In this document: piece after piece, positions 56,992-64,000 of the stretch | Position numbering within the stretch: position 1 is the first letter of the stretch | Layout of the letters: every line of letters begins with the position of its first letter | Origin: Toxoplasma gondii ME49 | Taxonomy: Eukaryota > Apicomplexa > Conoidasida > Eucoccidiorida > Sarcocystidae | Length of the DNA stretch: 64,000 nucleotides | Assembly: GCF_000006565.2 (NCBI RefSeq) | Contig: NC_031475.1 | Location: 3,920,522 to 3,984,521, forward strand | Direction of reading: 5' to 3' | The notes under the pieces: generated by a model | What the model was told of the DNA's origin: nothing | Databases searched by the model: none | What the model saw: only the letters and a program-made list of their open reading frames with translations | Position numbers and translations under genes: made by a program

Positions 56992-59900
56992 TTAGCCGAG
57001 AATCACAAAATCCGTCACTCCAACAGTCAGGGTATTCTCGCGAGAGTCAAAATGCTCCCACAGCGCCGCGTTGCAAGGCTCCGTCGACGAGCTCCGCTGT
57101 AGACCACAAAGCAGGACCACATCACAGCTCAGAATGAACCTTTCTTATTGCCTGCTCATGTCTCGAAGAAACCATCAAACGAGATGTATCTTCCACTTCG
57201 TTACCAAAGCTCATCCGTTACTTCATCTTTTGCTCACGCATTTGCTCCGTGTCTGCCTATCGCGCCTTTACCCCTCTGTGCATCCCGTCTCACCGCTTGA
57301 CCAGGACGCTGCGCAGGGCGGACGACAACTTCCCGCTTCTCACTCCCGATGCACAGCGTGCATTTGAAGATCCGCGGAGAAGAAGACCAGAGAAAGAGCC
57401 CACAGATGCATGCACGGTCATCGAGGACGCGCCTGAGCTTCTCCTCTTGGCTAAGCTTCTCTCCGCGACTGACACGAAAAGAAAGAAGATAAACAGGGGA
57501 CGAAAAAAGTAGAGTACGGGAACAAGGAAGGGGGGAAGGGTGTTAGCTGCCATAGCACAGACAAAACTCGGCTTGCGTGGAAACCATGAAACACAGAGTT
57601 ACCGTTCATTCGACCGTGATAAAACGAAGTTCTGCTACAGGATCGGAGTGATGGAATGCGCAGCAAAAGAAAAAACGTCAGAAACGAAGAAAGACAAAAC
57701 CCATGTCCAATAAAAAAATATCGTCTTCAAAGATTCTGCGAAAAATGACAAATGAAAATCTGTCTGAAACACTACGCTGGCGGCTCACAATCTTGCGGCC
57801 GGCATCTCTCACGGCAGTACTGACGAAACAACAACGCGGCACTTTTCTCTGCAGCCTGTGGCACTGAGGTAGTCGGCCAAGACAGTATACGGACGCACAT
57901 GTCCAAGTAAATGTACACCTGTGCGGGCGCATATGTGCAAGCACATCAAGTGCTAAGAATTCTTACTTCAGGCAAGACAGGACGTTTGGAAGGAACTGCA
58001 TCTGAAGCTCCTGCACTCCGTTGAACGAGAAGAAGGGAGACCACAGTGCGTCGGTGCCACTCTCGAGAGCTCCACGAAGGGTCTGTAACACGCAGCAGAA
58101 GAAAAGGACAAAAAGACCAAGAATAGCCGGCTTCCCTTCGCCTAAAAGCGGTAAACCATCCGTCAACAGAACACGCAAACCTGAAAATGTTCAGAGAAAA
58201 TCAACCAGTTGCCACGAAACAACGGATAGACGACGGAAAAGGAAGTGCAACTGTCTGAGAATATGAAACAGGACTCTAGACAAGTGCGAGTTGTCTCTGT
58301 ACACTAACTTCAGAAACGCCAGTCTTTGACGCGCCTTGCCGCACGCCAGTAAAGACAAATTTCACTGACACGAACTCACCTCGATAAAGTTGTCGATTCG
58401 CCACTCCATTCTCTCTCCTTGCCCCTCTCCTCCCCACAGCTCGGAGCCTCGGCTTCCAACGCCCAAGGGTGGCATCGGAATCAAAGCAGACGGATTCCGA
58501 TCAACGCTGCGTTCGTTGCATGCTCTCTCCAAGTGCTGGCTTCGGCGCGCTTCACTGAAACGCGGGTTTCCAGCGTCTCTCTCGCCGGAAAGGTCACCTT
58601 TCGAGTCGTCTCCGTGCCGGGCTATGTCGAGTTCTTCAGTGCCGATTTTTCTTGGCATTTTCCCGTCCAGAGAAAAGTCTCTGAAGACACGCCTAACTGG
58701 CTCGGAGGCACGAACTCGCGTTGTCGTCTGTTGACAGTCGTGGCCACGAATCCACACTTCCCCATCCTCCGGAAGAGGAGCCGCAAAGGAAGCACTGGGG
58801 AGGGCGTTCGCCTGAAAAGTTGTGGCGCCTCTCTGTCTAGCTGCTGAGTCTGAAATGGGTGACAGGCTGCAAGGCGAACGAGGGAGCTTCTTCGCCTGGT
58901 CTCCCCGTCCCATGGCCTCGATAGGCACTCTTTCCATAAGCGCTAGACTGGAGACGCCAGGCGCTCTCGAACTCGAGTTTTGGTCAGCTTCCTGCTTGTC
59001 TGGTTCGAAATCTGGTCGGTGCACTGAATGTGTGTAGGTTGTGCGTCTGTCTTCGGAGGCGCCAACGCCTGGTTCGCCCCCTAGTCTCTCTGAGAGCGAT
59101 GCGAAGGAATCAACTTTGACGGTCTCTCCCTCGTTTCCCCGGGAGCCGGCTCCCTGTTCCTGGCTTGGCGTGCATGCAGAATCGCCTGGACCAGATAAAA
59201 CGCCGACGGCGCATGCGCCAAGGGGCTCCAGGGAGCTGGCCGACGTTGTCGTGTGCCGCGTGGAACACAGCGAAGATGTGCCAGATGAATGTGTCGTCAG
59301 GGTCAGTGTCCGTACACTCTCCTTCGTTTTTCCATCGTCGCTGCAAAAGGCGCTTTCCAATTCCCCTCCAGGTGAGAGGACTCCGGATGTTCCTCCTACT
59401 CCCGAGGAAGCTGCCTGGGAGGTTCGCACGGCTGCCTTCCAGCTCTGCCCGAGAGCGGCAGAGTTGTCAGACGCCTCGCCTCTCGGCGAGTCGACCCTCG
59501 AGCCTAGCGCCGCATTTGCTCCTGCCGCAAGAAATGTCTCACTCGCAGGTGTCATTCTGTTTGCGAGACGGTCTGTAGATTGGCCAGCAGAAGTATCTGT
59601 GGAGTCACTTCTCTTGAGAGGAATGTCTTCAGCGCCTTCCTCAGCCGAGCGGGCAACCGCAACGGTTTGTCTGTCGGACGCCTCGACCGACACGGAAGTT
59701 CCGTTCCGAGGGACCTGAGAATCTGAACAAGAAGACTCTTCTGAAAAGGACGCAGTGGCCGCTGCGTGGATTGCGTCGAACGTACACCGGAGAAGCAGGG
59801 CTGCATGCAACGCCACTTCCTTCTGGGACGAGGAGTACAGAGGCGCACGAAAATGTCCATTCGATGGTGAGGAGGAAGCGGTACACGACAGTGCCGCCAT

Positions 59901-61984
59901 CAAGTCAAGGTAGTCTGCAGAAGAAAGCAACGCAGGATACACACTGGAGGAAGCGGGAAATGAGGCGTTGAAGGAGGTCGTGGAGCAAATCATGAAGCGG
60001 GCGCTTCAGAGCTATGAACAGGACAAGAAAGCCTTACCAGGCAAAGGCCATTGCACAAATTCGTTCAGCCACATAGTTTCGATGTGAAGTGAAAGCGTAG
60101 GAACTGTTTTACCGTTACCGAGCTTTATCGAGCCGCACTAACGGAGTTCTCTTCAACCTGCCGACAACGCGTTGAGAACATCCCAGAGGTGAGAACAGAA
60201 AAATACGCTTCTGCATTCGTTTAGAAAATTTGTGTTCCTTCGAGTCGACGTGAACTCTACCAGACTCGCAAGACCCGCTTACGCTTTTGAGCATCTTTCT
60301 CCCGGTCCGACACAAAGCTTCGAATATCCTCAAGTTTCTTCTCAACGCGTTCCGCTTTTTCCTGTTGGCTTTTTTGATGTGCCAAAGAGTCTTGTTGACG
60401 AAGAAGCTCCAGTTGCTGTTTCTTTATCACTTCAAGCTCTTTCCACAGTTGCTGTTCCCCCTCTGAACACCTTTTCTCCGCTGCCTCTCTCATCAGGTCC
60501 AGTCTCTCTGGTTCTGATGCCTTCTGCTGCGACATCAAAGTCTCTCTTCTCAGTTCGTCCAGTGCCTTGCGCAGGTCTTGCATTTGAGTCGAGACTTCCT
60601 GGGACTGGTTTTTTGAAAACTCAGCAAGTTGAAGCTGAAACTCATCTCTTAGACGGAGTTCCTGCGCCCGTAGCAACTCTTCATGTGTCTCGCGCAGCTG
60701 CTGAGTAGCCAGTTTATGCTCCTCGAGGAGACGCAAAGTTTCGTGATTAGTCTTAATGTGGGCGCGACTCTGTTCTTCCATATTTTCCAGTCGGTCCCGA
60801 AGATCTCGATATTCCCTTTGATTCTGGCAGAGCTCCGCTTGGAAGGCAAGCTGCGAGTCTTTCTGTGTGGATGCATTTGCTTGTATACGCCGACCAAGTT
60901 CGTCAAGGACTTCCGGCAGATTTCGCAAAGGGAGTTGCTCCTCCTTAAATTTTAAAAGTTCTTGCTTCTGTTCCTCGTGATGTTTCTTCATTTTCTCTTC
61001 CTGGTGGCTCTGCGAGTTGCGAATGCGCTGATCGACTTCAGCCCGCATTGCAGCTTCTCTTTCTTCAAATTCTTTGAAAGCGGTTTCACAACTTGATATG
61101 AGAGAAGCGACCTCGATGACCTCTGCCTGCAGCACTTGCTGCTGGTCAATGAGAGCTTGCCGCTGGGCATCGAGCAGTGTTTCGTGCTGTTGCATTTGCG
61201 TGCGAACGGCTGAGACGCGGTCTGTGAGACTCTCCACAGCCGGCTGCAGGCTTTCCCGAGAGGCCAGCAACTCCTCTTGAAGAGTCTGTAGCTGCCGATG
61301 GCACATTTGGTTTTGCTCCTTTTGACGATACAACTCCTCTTCATGCTCCAGCACTTTCCCCCTGAGCTGTTCGACCTCTCTGCCTAGAATTTCCTGCGAA
61401 GCCTTCGACGAGGCCGCCTCCCGCACCACCGCCTTAGCCGGAGATTCGGAGTCAGCGACCTTGGGTTCTTTACCAGTGCATGTCATGTCCGACGAAAAAG
61501 TGGTGCCCGAAGCAGCTGGGCCTCCTTCGGCAGGCGATCTGGGTTCCTGGTCCCGATGGCGTTCCGAGGCACTCTGGAGCTGCTGGAGAGTCGCTCCGCT
61601 CCGAGTCATCTGGTTCAGAAGCGAGGAGAGACTCATGGCGCCACCTGACACGGTAGTTGACGACAGGGAGGGCGACGTGGAGACAAGGAACGAAGAGGAA
61701 ACGGCGGGCTGAATACGGTGGGCCTCACCGGCGAACTCACCTGAGCGAATTGGTCCATGCATAGCCGTGCTCGACATCTTTGAACCACCGTACGAGACAG
61801 TGCGCAGAGAGCCGCTACATCGCAGTGGACGCAGAGAAGTCCCGCAATGAGATAGGCCAGAGGTCGACGTCAGACTGCCTTCGTCGCACTCCCGAGAAAC
61901 AAAAGTATCTGACGAATCGCAGCCTTGTTCACTTCCTCGAGTGAATCCCAAACCCAGCTCTGTCGTCAGGTTGGGAGACGCCAT
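56992..61984 (-). CDS. Coiled-coil plus MATH-domain protein (TRAF-like layout)
   Basis: Six phase-matched exons: 61984-60283, 60103-60038 (66 bp), 59914-58380, 58082-57967, 57468-57294 and 57096-56992, giving 1,232 residues. The start is MASPNLTTELGLGF in CCCAATGGC. Residues about 195-565 are a long coiled coil rich in Gln/Glu/Leu (REVEQLRGKVLEHEEELYRQ). The microexon reads LPTLSLHIETMWLNEFVQWP. A Ser/Thr-rich linker follows. From about 1092 a MATH-like domain is built across four exons: MEWRIDNFIE, LWSPFFSFNGVQELQMQFLP, ACICGLFLWSSSPRIFKCTL and ALWEHFDSRENTLTVGVTDF. MATH domains bind short peptide partners; with a trimerising coil this recalls TRAF adaptors, without the RING. Plus-strand ORFs over the same exons are shadows. 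The join between the coiled-coil exon and the microexon is the least certain. Confidence 0.72.
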
Positions 61985-62455
61985 TGGGGAACAAAGGGGC
62001 ACGCTCGACGTCGCTGGGTACAGAGGAAAACTGAGGTCGAACTATCAGTGTGAGTGACAGTGGATTTGGTAGAATGGTCTACTTATCTGTCCTGGTATTC
62101 ATTTCAGTCATGTATTGTCGGTGGGGGGGGGCCGCGTAAGGCGAGAGTCTTGGCGACGTTTCGAGGACGAGTGAATGGGAACCAATCCGGAGAAATGGGG
62201 CTTTGGGGAGATGCGGAAAAGGAGGGTCCATGTGTGTCTTCGCCCTTGAGCCTCTCGGCCGGAGTTGAGACGCAAAGATCCAGAGAACGCGTGCACTGAC
62301 AGTGTGCTAAAGTGCCACCCAAGGTGAGGTGGGAGCGCAGACGGAGCTGCTCGGGCGGACATTCGCGTCTAGTGAAAGGCTGATACGGAAAGGACGAGAC
62401 CACCCCGTGGTCTGTCAACTAGCCAGAGGCAGTGGCAGCACGCCTCCGCGAACAC
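61985..62455. other. 5' spacer of the coiled-coil/MATH gene
   Basis: About 470 bp upstream of the start at 61984, containing a G8 homopolymer at 62123-62131. No supported ORF. It probably holds the promoter and the 3' end of the next minus-strand gene. Confidence 0.5.
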
Positions 62456-63380
62456 CTATCCGTTTTCTTGAAGGAGAGCGGCCGCTTTTTCCGAGTATGC
62501 TCTGGCGATGCAGAGACACTCAAACCGCGAAACAAGTGTGTTAAGAAAGCTAGCAGAACCACAGATCTGACGAAGGATATCGTGGCGCAGTGAAGGGATG
62601 GATGACGAGGGTCGAAGCGCGCAGGCATGCGAGAGGCGAAGCGGCATGCAGGCGGGCGACTCTTGAACTCCTGGAGAGAGTAGTGCTTTACCGCGAAGTC
62701 AAGAGGAACACAGGTAAAGCGCCCCGACCAGAGCCGAACTAGTCTTTTTTTCACCACGTTAATTAAAGCTGCATCTGCAAGAAAACCTATTCGGAAAAGG
62801 ACAGAATAGGTCCCCTGAGCTACAGGGGAGGATGCAGGTGTCGCGCCGAAACTACAAGACACGCGCCCCCCCCCCCCTAGCCCTGGCGGGTGGCTGTCAG
62901 CAGACGGAGTGGCTAACGGCACACGTGACGATGTGATATTTCTGGGGACGAAACCACTTATCCTCTCGCTTTTCAGGGGGCGGCAGAAAGGCTTCTGTCA
63001 CTCTCGCAATCGGACTGGATTGCTCCACTGAGAAGCGTCTTCTTGCCAGCAATGCCCGCGGCAAATTAACGTCACGGTGACAGCGAGGGCAACTTGGGTC
63101 TCACCCGGTCGTTGACGAGGGAAAAACCGAGTTCGGAAGGGGAGCAGGTTCTGGTGTGGTTCACTTCGATGCCTTTCAGACAGAGAAAAGGATCGTATAT
63201 GTCCATATATACCTCTTGGATAGCGAGAAGGAGGTTGGAAAACGCCGCTGGCGCAGTGCTACGCTGAGGGGATTGAGGAAGCAACTGCACACTCGGTATC
63301 GCTTTAAACTCCAGACAAAGCTTGTGAAGGCAAAAAAGAATTCGCTTGTCTGTATCATTGAGAAATGCTCCGCAAGGCAT
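62456..63380 (-). CDS. Tentative two-exon small protein, 128 residues
   Basis: Exon 1 (63380-63105) reads MPCGAFLNDTDKRILFCLHK ... ELGFSLVNDR and ends at donor CGG|GTGAGA in phase 0. Exon 2 (62566-62456) begins after ATCCTTCGTCAG in phase 0 and reads ICGSASFLNTLVSRFECLCI ... ALLQENG to a TAG stop. The product is a mixed, probably helical soluble protein with several Cys. No family recognised. A second frame over 62.4-62.9 kb (FRIGFLADAALINVVKKRLV) is also open, so exon 2 could be larger or different. Upstream at 63767-63501 an 88-codon minus ORF (MGHCRILNEGDCAAKQILTP) could be an earlier exon, because a strong donor CAACAA|GTAAGA follows it. Confidence 0.38.
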
Positions 63381-63500
63381 TAATGTCGGAGTATTTTGCG
63401 GACAGAAGAGCCCCGTCCTCGGCTTCCCTGCGAAAGAGCGTTACCAAATGAATAACTTGTGCTAAAGCCAAGGTCGAAAGTGATTCTTACTTGTTGTACT

Positions 63501-63767
63501 TTAGTTATACTTCAGCAAGGAATGCGTAGCAGCTGCGGTACCAGCGTCCGGGATTGCTGGCTCGTGAGTGGCTAGTGTCACAAGCCAACTGCCACAATTG
63601 CCGAAAGAAGATGTTCGGGGCAGCTTAGAGAGTAGTGGATCGATCGTAGAGTGTTCAGTAGAAAATCTGAAGCTGTGGTTCGGAACTAGTCTACTAACAA
63701 CCTCGTACGGTGTCAGAATTTGTTTCGCAGCACAATCGCCTTCGTTCAAAATGCGGCAGTGTCCCAT
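63501..63767 (-). CDS. Small ORF or 5' exon, 88 codons
   Basis: ATG-started frame with a balanced composition (VVSRLVPNHSFRFSTEHSTI). It may be independent, or an upstream exon of the gene at 62456-63380. Position 63768 to the window end holds nothing I can support. Confidence 0.22.
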   Translation of the reverse strand: MGHCRILNEGDCAAKQILTPYEVVSRLVPNHSFRFSTEHSTIDPLLSKLPRTSSFGNCGSWLVTLATHEPAIPDAGTAAATHSLLKYN

Positions 63768-64000
63768 GCATCCATGAGCGCAGTTTGCAGGGCTGAAACC
63801 ATGGAAACTTGTGGGTTGTCAAGAAGCTTTGTTCCTCAGTGCAAGACTTCCACGACTTCTGTCGACAGGAAACTCTTCGTCAGATGTCTTAGGGTGTCTG
63901 TCTTTCCGTTCGAAGCAATACCGATTCCGTTCTGTAGCATCAGTGAAGCAGAGCTTTGTGAAGGTCGTGATTTGCTCTCTGATGGATTAAAGTTTTGTGA

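Noticed and set aside
57249..57512. Plus-strand ORF with a neat C-terminus (KLLSATDTKRKKINRGRKK)
   Set aside because: It overlaps a MATH-domain exon on the minus strand whose splice phases match on both sides, and no upstream plus-strand exons were found.
60683..60955. Plus-strand ORFs across 58.4-61.7 kb
   Set aside because: They are antisense to the coiled-coil and Ser-rich exons of the MATH gene, with no introns or family motifs of their own.

Overview
The window looks like nuclear DNA of a coccidian apicomplexan of the Toxoplasma/Neospora/Hammondia type. The evidence is GC near 50-55%, multi-exon genes with GT..AG introns, long Ser-, Glu- or Arg-rich low-complexity runs inside otherwise conserved proteins, start codons in AAAATGG-like contexts, and repeated (TA)n microsatellites. 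No rRNA, tRNA, CRISPR array, insertion sequence or virus-like gene was recognised. Gene models were assembled by eye from reading frames, splice-site strings and intron phase, without transcript data.

Layout, left to right. 1-10.5 kb (minus, runs off the left edge): a giant coiled-coil and Ser-rich protein whose last visible exon is open for 5.7 kb. 11.1-13.3 kb (minus): a two-exon protein with a basic, Ser-rich N-terminus. 14.0-16.5 kb (plus): a PIH1-domain protein. 16.8-18.7 kb: a doubtful small minus gene and (TA)n-rich spacer. 18.75-22.3 kb (minus): a four-exon FolD-type methylenetetrahydrofolate dehydrogenase/cyclohydrolase homologue that seems to lack key N-terminal catalytic residues. 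22.7-25.0 kb: unresolved small genes. 25.0-30.5 kb (plus): a 1,481-residue single-pass membrane protein with a LEA2-like C-terminal region. 31-33 kb: two tentative minus genes. 33.1-40.4 kb (plus): a SMYD-type SET/MYND methyltransferase in four exons. 40.5-43.8 kb (minus): a Ser-rich protein with probable membrane exons. 44.4-44.8 kb (plus): a 71-residue two-exon protein. 46.8-47.8 kb (minus): a single-exon protein with a signal-like segment and two further hydrophobic segments. 51.75-55.3 kb (plus): WDR70. 57.0-62.0 kb (minus): a six-exon coiled-coil plus MATH protein. 62.5-63.4 kb (minus): a tentative small gene.

The genes do not form an operon or an obvious system. They are a typical eukaryotic mixture: chromatin (SMYD, WDR70), dynein assembly (PIH1), folate-related (FolD homologue), membrane or secreted proteins, and lineage-specific unknowns. 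Two divergent pairs share short spacers (13.28-14.05 kb; 43.84-44.40 kb). Two convergent pairs are tight (SMYD with the 43.8-kb gene; WDR70 with the MATH gene).

The most interesting points are the apparently pseudo-enzymatic FolD homologue, the TRAF-like coiled-coil/MATH architecture built from matched splice phases, the SMYD protein interrupted by very large insertions, and a perfect 12-bp palindrome GTGTACGTACAC found three times, far above chance.
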